Origin: WRHT01 sp031550525
GTDB lineage: Bacteria; Desulfobacterota; Desulfovibrionia; Desulfovibrionales; Desulfovibrionaceae
Assembly (NCBI GenBank): GCA_031550525.1
Contig: JAVBON010000006.1
Coordinates: forward strand, 62,001 to 126,000
Length of the DNA stretch: 64,000 nt
Direction: 5' to 3'
How positions within the stretch are numbered: position 1 is the stretch's first letter; each line of letters begins with the position of its first letter. The notes below the pieces were generated by a model. The model ran no database searches and was not told where the DNA came from. It saw only the letters and a list, made by a program, of their open reading frames with translations. This document shows positions 8,966 through 17,114 of the stretch, one piece after another. A program made the position numbers and the translations under genes.

Positions 8966-9540
8966 ACGGAAGCATCAGTAATATATCCGGCTTAAAACGC
9001 GCTGACTGGAATATTGAGGAGCAGGCCGAATGCAAAAAGGAAGCTGAAAACAGCTACTCCAAAAACCTGTCCAAGGTTACCGACACCGCCGCGCTTTCCA
9101 ACCTGCTCCCCAAACTGAAAGGACTGCTGGACGCCATGGATCAACCCGAAGGCAACGTGCTGCAAAGCATAAGCGGCAACATATCTTCGCTGCAAGACGC
9201 CTTTATTGACACCATGTACAATACCATAGGGCAGGAAGGGGTGGATTTTTCCCATAAAATGACCCTGCGCCTTGATGCTGAAAATAACCTGGTGCTTGCC
9301 GGCGAACACCCTGACAAGGAAAAAGTTGAAGGGCTGCTGGCAGCGCGCCCAGAGCTTTCCACCGCCTTTAAAGAAATAGCCGCGCAATCAGAACTGCTGC
9401 GCGACGTAAGCAACATAGGCAAGGTAATAGGCACGCACAGCGGCATAGAGGCGTACCGTAACATGGGCTCCATGCAGAGCAACGCCTCTTACCAGTTCAG
9501 CATAAAAGGCGATATGAGCCACTTTTACTTCGGCCGTTGA
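8962..9540 (+). CDS. Uncharacterised 192-residue soluble protein
   Basis: No family recognised. The sequence is mostly helical and polar, with no signal peptide or membrane span. The N-terminus is MNGSISNISGLKRADW; the middle (LSNLLPKLKGLLDAMDQPEG) suggests amphipathic helices; the C-terminus ends SHFYFGR. GTG at 8962 is the likely start, with AGGAG six nt upstream. An earlier ATG at 8957 in another frame stops at once. It is convergent with secG and separated from it by a bidirectional terminator. The N-terminal half resembles small secreted or regulatory proteins in style only, and no function is assigned. Confidence 0.75.
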   Translation: MNGSISNISGLKRADWNIEEQAECKKEAENSYSKNLSKVTDTAALSNLLPKLKGLLDAMDQPEGNVLQSISGNISSLQDAFIDTMYNTIGQEGVDFSHKMTLRLDAENNLVLAGEHPDKEKVEGLLAARPELSTAFKEIAAQSELLRDVSNIGKVIGTHSGIEAYRNMGSMQSNASYQFSIKGDMSHFYFGR

Positions 9541-9553
9541 AGCGGTAAAAAAT

Positions 9554-9582
9554 AAAAAAAGCATCGTTACGATGCTTTTTTT
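9554..9582. terminator. Bidirectional terminator between 8962-9540 and secG
   Basis: A7-GCATCG-TTA-CGATGC-T7: a symmetrical hairpin with T runs on both strands, midway between two convergent genes. Confidence 0.9.
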
Positions 9583-9603
9583 ATGCGTTGAAAAACAGGT
9601 CTA

Positions 9604-9894
9604 TTATTGATTGGCCGGGGGCGGCGTGGTTTCTTCCACCTCAATAAGACGCGAGGTGTTGCCGTTGGAGCCTTTGGAACTTACAATGTTATACCCCAGC
9701 GAGGTGCACAAAAATATAATGGCCACAAAAGCGGTAAGCTTTACCAAAATGCCGCCAGCGCCAGTGCTGCCGAAAAGCGATGAGCTGCCGCCGCCGAAAA
9801 TAACCCCCATGCCCTCTTTGCCCGATTGCAGCAAAACGAACAGGATTAATAGAACGCAGGCAGTTATATGCAGAGCCAAAACTAAACTATTCAC
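9604..9894 (-). CDS. secG: Protein translocase subunit SecG
   Basis: 96 residues. SecG is the small auxiliary subunit of the SecYEG channel. Two membrane spans (about 4-24 and 49-70) flank the conserved loop LLQSGKEGMGVIFGGGSSSLFGS, which is diagnostic for SecG. The C-terminal tail is polar. I start it at GTG 9894 because AAGGAG lies 7 nt before it; a longer reading frame from 9927 would run into the tpiA end and has no ribosome site. It follows tpiA by 16 bases, a tpiA-secG pair that is common in bacteria. Confidence 0.93.
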   Translation of the reverse strand: MNSLVLALHITACVLLILFVLLQSGKEGMGVIFGGGSSSLFGSTGAGGILVKLTAFVAIIFLCTSLGYNIVSSKGSNGNTSRLIEVEETTPPPANQ

Positions 9895-9910
9895 AGCAAC
9901 ACTCCTTAAA

Positions 9911-10663
9911 TTATGCAAGAGCGACACGGCTGAAAGATTCAGCCTGTAAAGAAGCTCCGCCTACCAGCACTCCGTCCACATTGTCAAGCGCAATAATTTC
10001 CGCCGCATTGTCAGGCTTAACGCTGCCGCCATATAAGACGCGCATTTTATATGCATTTTCGCCAAAAATTTCCTTCAAAAATTTTCTGACCAAGGCATGC
10101 GCCTCCACTATTTCAGCAGGCCCCGCAACCTTGCCGGTGCCTATGGCCCATATCGGCTCATAGGCAACAGAAAGTCTTTCCGGGGCTATGTCACGCGGCA
10201 CGGCCTCCAGCCCGGCGATAATCTGGCGCTTAAGCACAGTGGCCAAAGCGCCTTTTTCGCGCTCCTCAAGGGTTTCGCCAATGCAAAACACCACGTCCAG
10301 CCCGCATTCAATGGCAAAAGCCGTTTTTTTACCCACAAAAGCGTCAGATTCACCCAAAAGACCGCGGCGCTCGGAGTGGCCCGTCAGCACAAAACGGCAG
10401 CCTGAATCTTTAAGCATAAACGGCGAAATCTCACCGGTAAAAGCCCCTTCTTTGGCCGGATACATATTCTGGCCGCCCCAAAAAATATTAGCGGCGTCTT
10501 TCAACGCAGCCGAAGCCGCCTGCAAGGCCGTAAAGGGCACAAAAAAGGCCACCTCTCTGTCGGCGTGAATATTGCCTGCCAGCTTTTTAAAGGCCTCAAG
10601 CATTTCTGCCGCCTCAGAGGCTGTTTTATACATTTTCCAGTTGGCCGCCATAAGCTTTTTCAT
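9911..10663 (-). CDS. tpiA: Triosephosphate isomerase
   Basis: 250 residues, standard length. It interconverts dihydroxyacetone phosphate and glyceraldehyde 3-phosphate in glycolysis and gluconeogenesis. Catalytic residues are present: Lys10 in ANWKMYK, His96 in LTGHSERR, Glu169 in AYEPIWAIGTGK, and the phosphate loop GGSVKPDN near the C-terminus. ATG is preceded by GGGAGG. It leads the tpiA-secG unit; rimI ends 45 bases upstream on the same strand. Confidence 0.97.
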   Translation of the reverse strand: MKKLMAANWKMYKTASEAAEMLEAFKKLAGNIHADREVAFFVPFTALQAASAALKDAANIFWGGQNMYPAKEGAFTGEISPFMLKDSGCRFVLTGHSERRGLLGESDAFVGKKTAFAIECGLDVVFCIGETLEEREKGALATVLKRQIIAGLEAVPRDIAPERLSVAYEPIWAIGTGKVAGPAEIVEAHALVRKFLKEIFGENAYKMRVLYGGSVKPDNAAEIIALDNVDGVLVGGASLQAESFSRVALA

Positions 10664-10708
10664 ACAATCCTCCCGATATCCGGCATAAGGCGCATTGCCG
10701 CCGCATAT

Positions 10709-11191
10709 TCATTTTACAAAAGTGTATTCATATAACAGGGCGTCTTCGTCAGGGTTGGTGTAGTAGCGTCGGCGCAACCCGCAACGGGTAAATCCCGCGC
10801 GCTCGTACAAACTAATGGCAGGGACATTGCCCGCGCGCACTTCAAGCACGGCTCGCTCCAGCCCAAGCCGCGCCCCGGCGGATAAAACCAGCCGCAGCAG
10901 TTTCAGGGCCAAACCCAAACGCCGCATTTGCGGGCTTACGGCAATATTGTAAATTTCAAGCTCGCCGGTTTTCTCCAACATTGAAACAGCCATATAGGCC
11001 GCCAGCCCGCCGTTGCGCAACACCCCAAAAAGCCTGCAAATGCCGGCTTGCATAAGGGCTGTATATTGCTCTTTACTCCAAGGAGTGGAAAAGGTTAAAT
11101 ACTCCAACTCAAGCACCGCATCAAGATGTACGGCGCTTAAAGCGGTAAAGGTATACTCGCCGTCCTGTTGTGTTATATCATTACTATCCAT
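10709..11191 (-). CDS. rimI: Ribosomal-protein-alanine acetyltransferase (RimI-type GNAT)
   Basis: 160 residues with the GNAT acetyl-CoA site (VSPQMRRLGLALKLLRLVL, about 85-103) and the RimI-like features LEVRAGNVPAISLYERAGF. E. coli RimI acetylates the N-terminus of S18; other members act more broadly, so the substrate here is inferred. The gene is divergent from the Nudix gene, with only 26 bases between their starts, so their promoters must overlap or sit inside the neighbouring gene. Confidence 0.85.
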   Translation of the reverse strand: MDSNDITQQDGEYTFTALSAVHLDAVLELEYLTFSTPWSKEQYTALMQAGICRLFGVLRNGGLAAYMAVSMLEKTGELEIYNIAVSPQMRRLGLALKLLRLVLSAGARLGLERAVLEVRAGNVPAISLYERAGFTRCGLRRRYYTNPDEDALLYEYTFVK

Positions 11192-11217
11192 AAAACACGC
11201 CTGAATATAGCAAAACT

Positions 11218-11775
11218 ATGCCACGACAACCACAAAACATGAAAGACGGCCCAAAACACGCCTTTTCTCCGGTGGATGACGAGCTTATTGAAATATTGGA
11301 TGAAAACGGCCGCAGCTTTATGCTTATGCCGCGCAAGCAGGCCATGCAGCAACAGTTGCCGTACCGTGTGGCGCTGGTAGTGCTGCGCAATCGCGAAAAC
11401 AAAGTTTACATACACAAACGGGCGGCGCACACAAAAAGCTACAGCGGGCTTTGGAGCGTTTCGGCCAGTGGAGCGGCAAAAGCGGGCGAAGCCATGGAGG
11501 ATGCCGCCCTGCGCGAACTGCGCGAGGAACTGGGCGTAAATGGCATTCAGCTTTACCAGATGGCCGAAATAGCCGCTTCGGCGCAAACAGACTGGAGCCG
11601 CGTATTTTTATTCCTGTCGCAGCCTGCCAACGTTATTGTAAACCCAGCCCCGGAGGAAATAAGCGAAGGCATGTTTGTGGACCCTGACGAGCTTTCCGCC
11701 ATGATCCGGCAAATGCCGGAACTGCTTACACCCGCGTTAAAGTGGGCCTATAGCGTGTGCGACCTGTTCGCCTGA
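11218..11775 (+). CDS. Nudix hydrolase, YfcD/IDI-like
   Basis: 185 residues. The Nudix box is complete from Gly85 to Val107 (G-x5-E-x7-RELREELGV). The order of elements, with a short N-terminal arm (ELIEILDENGRSFML) before the box, resembles the YfcD and isopentenyl-diphosphate-isomerase-like subgroup. The substrate is unknown; members hydrolyse nucleoside diphosphate derivatives or similar pyrophosphates. The ATG at 11218 lacks a Shine-Dalgarno, as does a later ATG at 11239, so the start is uncertain by seven codons. It ends before a strong terminator. Confidence 0.88.
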   Translation: MPRQPQNMKDGPKHAFSPVDDELIEILDENGRSFMLMPRKQAMQQQLPYRVALVVLRNRENKVYIHKRAAHTKSYSGLWSVSASGAAKAGEAMEDAALRELREELGVNGIQLYQMAEIAASAQTDWSRVFLFLSQPANVIVNPAPEEISEGMFVDPDELSAMIRQMPELLTPALKWAYSVCDLFA

Positions 11776-11847
11776 TTGCTCCGCATGACGCAAGGCGCAA
11801 TTGCCCCGTGTGCCGTGAGCCGCAATTGCCTGATTGCCCAGCATGGC

Positions 11848-11880
11848 GCTGGTCCCGCCAGCCTGGCGGCCAGCCTTTTT
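11848..11880 (+). terminator. Terminator of the Nudix gene
   Basis: Nested stem GCTGG...CCAGC enclosing CCGCCAG / CTGGCGG, immediately followed by CTTTTTAT on the plus strand. A textbook intrinsic terminator between the Nudix gene and the convergent suhB. Confidence 0.85.
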
Positions 11881-11958
11881 ATCTTGCCGGGTAAAAAACG
11901 CGCGTTTTGCAAGGCCCGCCCTGCGGCCACCCGCTACGGGAATTGCACCATCGGTATT

Positions 11959-12744
11959 TTAATCTTTCAACATCTCCACCATGTCGTCATGCAGGCGGCT
12001 ACTGCCGGCAGCCAGCAAATCAGCCGCGCCCAGGCTATAGGCCGAACCGTCAAAACGCGTGAGCAGGCCTCCGGCTTCTTCCACCAGCAGCCACCCAGCG
12101 GCAACATCCCACGGTTTAAGCGAATTTTCGTAAAAAACGTCGTATCTTCCGGCCGCCAGGTAGGCTAAATCCGCCGCCGCCGCGCCGCAACGGCGCACCC
12201 CTTGGGCGCGGGCCAGCACGCGGCCAAGGCGCTGGCTTACAATATCGGCCTCTTCCGCTATATTATATGAAAAACCGGTGGCTACCAAAGCTTCATGCAC
12301 TTGCGAGGCTGTGCTCACCTGTATGCGCTCGCCGTTGCAATAAGCGCCCTGCCCTTTCACGGCCCAGAAGCACTCGCCCAAAAGCGGCATATTGACTATG
12401 CCCAGCGCAATTTCGCCCTTAAGCCACAAGGCCACGGATGTAGCCACAAAGGGCAGGCGGTGGGCAAAATTGGTGGTGCCGTCGACGGGGTCTATAATCC
12501 AGGTCATTTCTTCCAGAGCCTGCTTGGGGCTGGCTTCCTCCGCCAGAAAACCGCCGTGCGGGCAAAGGGCCCGCAGATGCTCCCTCAAAAAATTCTCCAC
12601 CGCCAAATCCGTATCCGTAACCAGATCTATGCGCCCTTTAAGGCGCACGTTGCGCGGTTTGCGGTTATGCTCGGCAATAATACCGCCGGATTGCTCAACT
12701 ATTTTCAGAGCCTGTTCAATTAATGAGGAAGCTGTTGGAAGCAT
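11959..12744 (-). CDS. suhB: Inositol-1-monophosphatase family protein (SuhB-like)
   Basis: 261 residues. Metal ligands of the Mg-dependent sugar-phosphatase family are present: Glu69-Glu70, Asp85 and Asp88 in WIIDPVDGTTNF, and the C-terminal KPWDVAAG. Family members hydrolyse inositol monophosphate or related sugar phosphates; in E. coli SuhB also joins rRNA antitermination complexes, which cannot be judged here. It starts nine bases past the mreB stop, with AGGTCC upstream, so the two are probably co-transcribed. Confidence 0.92.
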   Translation of the reverse strand: MLPTASSLIEQALKIVEQSGGIIAEHNRKPRNVRLKGRIDLVTDTDLAVENFLREHLRALCPHGGFLAEEASPKQALEEMTWIIDPVDGTTNFAHRLPFVATSVALWLKGEIALGIVNMPLLGECFWAVKGQGAYCNGERIQVSTASQVHEALVATGFSYNIAEEADIVSQRLGRVLARAQGVRRCGAAAADLAYLAAGRYDVFYENSLKPWDVAAGWLLVEEAGGLLTRFDGSAYSLGAADLLAAGSSRLHDDMVEMLKD

Positions 12745-12753
12745 GATACGGAC

Positions 12754-13773
12754 CTAGTTTATATATACTTTGCTATAGAATTTTTTATCATCAAGGGTGC
12801 GGCCAGTGCCGCGCACAATAGTGGTAAGAGGCTCGGCATCGATAGATACTTTCAGGCCCGTATCCTCGCGGATAAGTTTGTCCAACCCCTTCAGCAAGGC
12901 GCCGCCGCCAGCCAGCAGCATGCCGTTATCCCATATATCGGCGGAAAGCTCTGGGGGCGTTTTTTCAAGGGCGGTGCGCACCGCATGCACTATGGCCCGC
13001 ACAGGCTCGGCCAAAGCCTCGCGCACGTGCCCGTCGGAAATGCGTATGGTTCGAGGCGTGCCGGTGGCGGCATCTTTGCCGGAAACCTCGGCCACCAGTT
13101 GCTCCTCTAAAGGATAGGCGCTGCCTACGGAAATTTTTATGCGTTCCGCCATATTCTCGCCTATGTGCAACTGAAACTCCTCGCGAAAATAACGCTGCAC
13201 GGCCGTGTTCATGGCGTCTCCGGCCACACGCACGGACTCGGAGTAAGCAATGGATGAAAGGCTTATTACGGCCACCTCGCTGGTGCCGCCGCCTATATCA
13301 ACCACCATGTTGCCCATGGGCAGATGTATGGGCAGGCCCGCGCCAATGGCTGCGGCCATGGGCTCTTCAATCAGGCGCACGTCTCCGCAACCGGCCTGCT
13401 GGGCGGACTCGATGACGGCCCTTTTCTCCACCTGGGTTATGCCAGTGGGCACGCAAATAACAATGTTGGGCTTGGAAAGGCTGAGGCGCCGCACGGTTTT
13501 CTGAATAAAATAGGCAATAAGCTTGCTGGTAATGTCAAAGTCGGCAATAACGCCGTCGCGCATGGGGCGCACGGCATTTATGCTGCGCGGCGTGCGGCCC
13601 AAAAACTCCTTGGCCTCGCGCCCTACGGCCAGCACCGTGCCTTTATCGGCATCAACGGCCACCACGGAGGGCTCGTTAAGCACAATGCCATCTTTTTTTG
13701 TATATAAAAGGGTGTTGGCCGTACCAAGGTCCATTGCCAACTCTTTACTGAAAAAATTAAAAAGCTTGAACAT
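12754..13773 (-). CDS. mreB: Rod-shape-determining protein MreB
   Basis: 339 residues, full length for this actin-like filament protein. Phosphate-1 motif MDLGTANTLLY (14-24), phosphate-2 MVVDIGGGTSEVAVISL, and the adenosine loop LLAGGGALLKGLD are all present. MreB filaments under the inner membrane guide peptidoglycan synthesis in rod-shaped cells. The usual partners mreC and mreD do not follow; suhB does, nine bases downstream. Confidence 0.96.
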   Translation of the reverse strand: MFKLFNFFSKELAMDLGTANTLLYTKKDGIVLNEPSVVAVDADKGTVLAVGREAKEFLGRTPRSINAVRPMRDGVIADFDITSKLIAYFIQKTVRRLSLSKPNIVICVPTGITQVEKRAVIESAQQAGCGDVRLIEEPMAAAIGAGLPIHLPMGNMVVDIGGGTSEVAVISLSSIAYSESVRVAGDAMNTAVQRYFREEFQLHIGENMAERIKISVGSAYPLEEQLVAEVSGKDAATGTPRTIRISDGHVREALAEPVRAIVHAVRTALEKTPPELSADIWDNGMLLAGGGALLKGLDKLIREDTGLKVSIDAEPLTTIVRGTGRTLDDKKFYSKVYIN

Positions 13774-13955
13774 ATTTTATCTCTGGAGAATCTGGGTTTT
13801 GAGAAGTTGTATGCATTCTTTGAAAGCTGAAAAGAAGTTACCATCAAAGTACATAAAAATTAAAGCAATCTTTTATGTATGCGCAAAACCGGAGCGGCTT
13901 TGCCAAAGCCTCGCCGCGCTGCCCGCTTGCGGGGGTTATTTCGGGGCCGCCGGAA

Positions 13956-13982
13956 CATTTTAACTTTTTCACAGTTAAAATG
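13956..13982. terminator. AT-rich hairpin downstream of the double-GAF gene
   Basis: CATTTTAACT / AGTTAAAATG, a perfect 10-bp inverted repeat with a 7-nt loop, just past the GAF gene stop. No U run follows it, so terminator function is a guess. Confidence 0.35.
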
Positions 13983-13994
13983 CCCTGCTCTCGC

Positions 13995-15008
13995 TTAATT
14001 GCCGGAAGTTAAATCCGAACCGGAGTTTATGCTTTGGTGCAAATCACGCAGGCGGCATTTAACAAAAAGATTTTCAAGAAACAAGGCCAGATGCTCGGCC
14101 GCCATACGCCCAAACTCCTGCACCTCCATGCCTATATCAAGTGGCGTCTCGCTTGCCAGGCACAGCACGCCCCTGACTTTGCGCTGAATCACCAACGGTA
14201 TGGCCATCAAGCTTTGAAAGGCTGGCGCATTGCCGCCTTTGCCCAAAAGGGGCGCTTCCGGCGCGCCGTCAGGCCCGCCGCTGGAAAGCGGAGTGCCGTT
14301 GCGAAATACCCAGCCAACCATACCGCTGCTGAGACTGTAGTTTTCAGCGGCAACCGGGCCGCCTTTTATAAGCAGGGGGTAGTTCTCGCCTTCTATGTTG
14401 TAACTTCCGCCGTCTGGGTGCAAGGTGCAAAGGGCGCAATACTCGTACCCGCTGGCCTTTGAGACAATATCGAGAAAGCTGTGCAAAAACTCCGACCATT
14501 TGGAGTGCTCGCGGCGCAACACATATATAAGCCGCAGGGCCGCATAGTACCGCAAAGAGGCGCTTTGCGTCTCCTCTTGGTATCTGCTGTCGTAAACATC
14601 CGCCAAAAGGCCGGCAAACAGGTGCAGAAGCTTCTGATCCTTTTCCGAAAAGGAATACTGGCGCTTGCTGTCCACGCAGATAACTCCATTGCCGTTGGGC
14701 AAGGCGCAACCCATAAAGGCCTTTATGTTTTTATCCTCATTGCCTTTATAGTAGCCCAGAAAATTGCGCCGCTGGTCGAAGTTGGGCACCAGAAGCGGCT
14801 CCCTGTTGCGTATAATCCAGCCCACAAGTCCCTGCCCCGGTTCTATCTTTACCGAGCGGTCAACGTGGTCGCCAAGGCTGAACAAGGCTTCCGGCGTATA
14901 GGCGGCTTTGCAGTCTCCATGCGCAAGGGGCAAAAACAGCACGGCGGTATACGCCTCAAACACGCTGCACAATATGCCTAAAATACGCTCGTATGGGGAA
15001 GAATCCAT
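13995..15008 (-). CDS. Tandem GAF-domain protein
   Basis: 337 residues. Two GAF-like sensor domains are visible: residues about 10-135 (IEPGQGLVGWIIRNREPLLV... ALPNGNGVICVDS) and about 175-310 (YSLSSGMVGWVFRNGTPLSS... AIPLVIQRKVRGVLCLAS). Both share the G-x-VGW-x-RN pattern, so they look like an internal duplication. There is no kinase, cyclase, phosphodiesterase or DNA-binding domain, so it may signal through a partner. The gene is divergent from the operon at 15371 across a 362-bp AT-rich spacer. Confidence 0.82.
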   Translation of the reverse strand: MDSSPYERILGILCSVFEAYTAVLFLPLAHGDCKAAYTPEALFSLGDHVDRSVKIEPGQGLVGWIIRNREPLLVPNFDQRRNFLGYYKGNEDKNIKAFMGCALPNGNGVICVDSKRQYSFSEKDQKLLHLFAGLLADVYDSRYQEETQSASLRYYAALRLIYVLRREHSKWSEFLHSFLDIVSKASGYEYCALCTLHPDGGSYNIEGENYPLLIKGGPVAAENYSLSSGMVGWVFRNGTPLSSGGPDGAPEAPLLGKGGNAPAFQSLMAIPLVIQRKVRGVLCLASETPLDIGMEVQEFGRMAAEHLALFLENLFVKCRLRDLHQSINSGSDLTSGN

Positions 15009-15370
15009 ATATATCCTGAAATTGTTTCATGCTGAGAGTTTGTGCGAATTAATTTAACTGATAAATTTCAGGCTGTCATCTCTTATAGTTATTACTTTAA
15101 GTAGCACATTAACTATGGCCTGCGCGTATTTTTTGCGGCATAAAAAACATTATTAAAAATATCATTACTTTTCAGCATATTACCAATTAAGAAATATTGG
15201 AGCTTACAAACAAAACAAACTCAATGAACACGCGAACAGTTAAAGTTGATTAAAAATACTTAAAGTAGCTGAAAATTTTGCGCAAAATGCATTTTTCCTG
15301 TGGATTATTCAAAAAAGCTATGCTAGAGATTCTCTAAACTCAATCTCAACAAATCAAGGCCAAGCAACTG
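15009..15370. other. Divergent intergenic spacer with paired 11-bp motif
   Basis: A 362-bp AT-rich spacer between the GAF gene and the 577-codon gene, with no credible ORF. It contains TACTTTAAGTA (15093-15103) and its exact reverse complement TACTTAAAGTA (15257-15267). It also has a 9-bp inverted repeat CCTGAAATT / AATTTCAGG (15015-15023, 15064-15072). It presumably holds both promoters; a TATGCT about 50 bases before the ATG at 15371 is a possible -10 box. Confidence 0.5.
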
Positions 15371-17104
15371 ATGAAATCGTGGAACGAAGCATTCACCAAA
15401 GGAAAGGTGTCCTGGCGTGATGAATGGAACCTGCGGGATCATCTGGTTGTGGACGACATAGGCAAACTCAAGCAATACCTCGACCTTGTCCACATTCGCT
15501 ACGGCCTGTTAAAACCATACTTTGAAAACCCAAAATACCCCCTTGTTGAAAGCCGCGAGCTGCTGCCCTCTTTTGACGCTGACATGTGGGAATATAAAAA
15601 CCTGCCAGGCTTCAGCCTGGTGGCCTTTGGCCGCCCCATCAACTATTTTTCCGAAGTTTTCCAGTTTGATCTGCTCCCGCCCGTAACTAGCGAAATGTCT
15701 GAAAAAGAAGCCACAGCCACCATCTCGCGCAATGTGCAAACACTGCAAAACCGCATCCATAAAAGCGAACATGAAAAATTGCTTACGACTTTCAGTGCCA
15801 GAGATTTAACTAATCTGGACAGCTACTCGTCGCTGATGCCGTTTTTGAATTTGATGGACCGCGCGCAAGTTTTTGCCATGAACGGCGATGTGCCGGAAAA
15901 AACCAATTTTTGCCTGCACGGGGTTTACGCCTCTTTCCCATCGGATCTGGATACCGAAATAAAGCGTTTTGGCCTGCGCATAGGCAAATTTGCCGTGGGC
16001 GACAACGAAATGTACGACCAAAACAGGCTTTTTGTATACCAATACCTCATGGAGCTTTACGGCTTTCCCATCGCTTCGGAAAGGCGCACATCCGCCGCGT
16101 TGTTTTCGCGCCGCCTGCATAAAATGGGTGAGAAGTTTCTCATACGCACTCTTGGGCAATCCGACCGCACCATTACAACCATATGGAACGACACTACCGG
16201 CCGCCCCTACCCCAAGGTGGAAAAAATCGCTTTGGTGGCCCTGGATAAAGACCAGATGGAAAACATGGATGTGCTTTCCGAAAACGGCTATTTTGTCGAC
16301 GCCAAAAAGCGTGTGGTAATCTTAAAGGTAAAATACAAGCAGCACGCCTACAACCCAGACAACGTGCGGCAAGACCGCGCCTTATCCGTTGAGACGCAAG
16401 ACATAATCCACCCCATAAGCGGCGAAGCCCTGCAAAATGTGAACATCATAAAAGACAGCAGCAACATGTTCCTGCGCCTTAACGACATTGTGCGCGGCGA
16501 ATACACGGGGTACATAGTCTATAAACGTAACGAGCTGATAGAAAACGCTGATACGGAAGAAAAGAAGCTCAAATTTCTGTACGCCTGGCTCTCCAAGCAC
16601 CAGCACCGCATTATCGGCTACAGTGACGAATTTTTCTCCAACGTTGGCAAGGTGCTGGATACCTACCTGTTCTCGCCGGACAATTACGACACTTTCAGTT
16701 CAATGAACGACCTGTATCAGGAAGTATTTACCAAATACAGCTACATACAGCAGGCCCGCAAGATCAAAACCCTTGAAGATCTTGAAGTACGCAATATACG
16801 CGGAAAAAACATAAGTTATGGACAAATGCTGGAAGAAGCTGTAGATTTGCTGCAATCGTTAAAATTTGAAATCGTCAACTATTTTGAGCCGTTAGTAGAT
16901 ACTATAATCAAAATAGGCGATAATATGCTTAACGACAGGTACCTGCGGCGTAACTACATTGACAAGAAGACCAACAAGCCTACGCCAAACCAGGCTGCAA
17001 TACGCCGCAACTATGGCAAGCTGGTTTCCCTTATTGATGAGTTCAAGTCCATAAGACGCGCCCGCGCGGAAATAAGAAAAAATTACGCAAATTTTTTAAA
17101 CTAG
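15371..17104 (+). CDS. Uncharacterised 577-residue protein, first gene of a translation/repair operon
   Basis: A large soluble protein with no signal peptide, membrane span or motif I can name. The N-terminus (MKSWNEAFTKGKVSWRDEWNLRDHL) is followed by a mixed alpha-beta region. The middle holds a beta-rich part (IALVALDKDQMENMDVLSENGYFV...VVILKVKYKQHAY), and the C-terminal 180 residues are helical and basic (SIRRARAEIRKNYANFLN). Codon use matches its neighbours. gcvT begins 10 bases after its stop, and rsmE, rarA and plsC follow, so it is very likely co-transcribed with them. No function is assigned. Confidence 0.85.
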   Translation: MKSWNEAFTKGKVSWRDEWNLRDHLVVDDIGKLKQYLDLVHIRYGLLKPYFENPKYPLVESRELLPSFDADMWEYKNLPGFSLVAFGRPINYFSEVFQFDLLPPVTSEMSEKEATATISRNVQTLQNRIHKSEHEKLLTTFSARDLTNLDSYSSLMPFLNLMDRAQVFAMNGDVPEKTNFCLHGVYASFPSDLDTEIKRFGLRIGKFAVGDNEMYDQNRLFVYQYLMELYGFPIASERRTSAALFSRRLHKMGEKFLIRTLGQSDRTITTIWNDTTGRPYPKVEKIALVALDKDQMENMDVLSENGYFVDAKKRVVILKVKYKQHAYNPDNVRQDRALSVETQDIIHPISGEALQNVNIIKDSSNMFLRLNDIVRGEYTGYIVYKRNELIENADTEEKKLKFLYAWLSKHQHRIIGYSDEFFSNVGKVLDTYLFSPDNYDTFSSMNDLYQEVFTKYSYIQQARKIKTLEDLEVRNIRGKNISYGQMLEEAVDLLQSLKFEIVNYFEPLVDTIIKIGDNMLNDRYLRRNYIDKKTNKPTPNQAAIRRNYGKLVSLIDEFKSIRRARAEIRKNYANFLN

Positions 17105-17114
17105 GCGGACAAAT

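Noticed and set aside
8939..9540. A frameshift joining the 8-codon leader to the 192-residue protein
   Set aside because: The GTG has its own well-spaced AGGAG and gives a sensible protein; both readings are kept separate, although a base error cannot be excluded.
15009..15370. Hidden small gene in the AT-rich spacer
   Set aside because: All short frames lack a ribosome site and have no protein-like composition.
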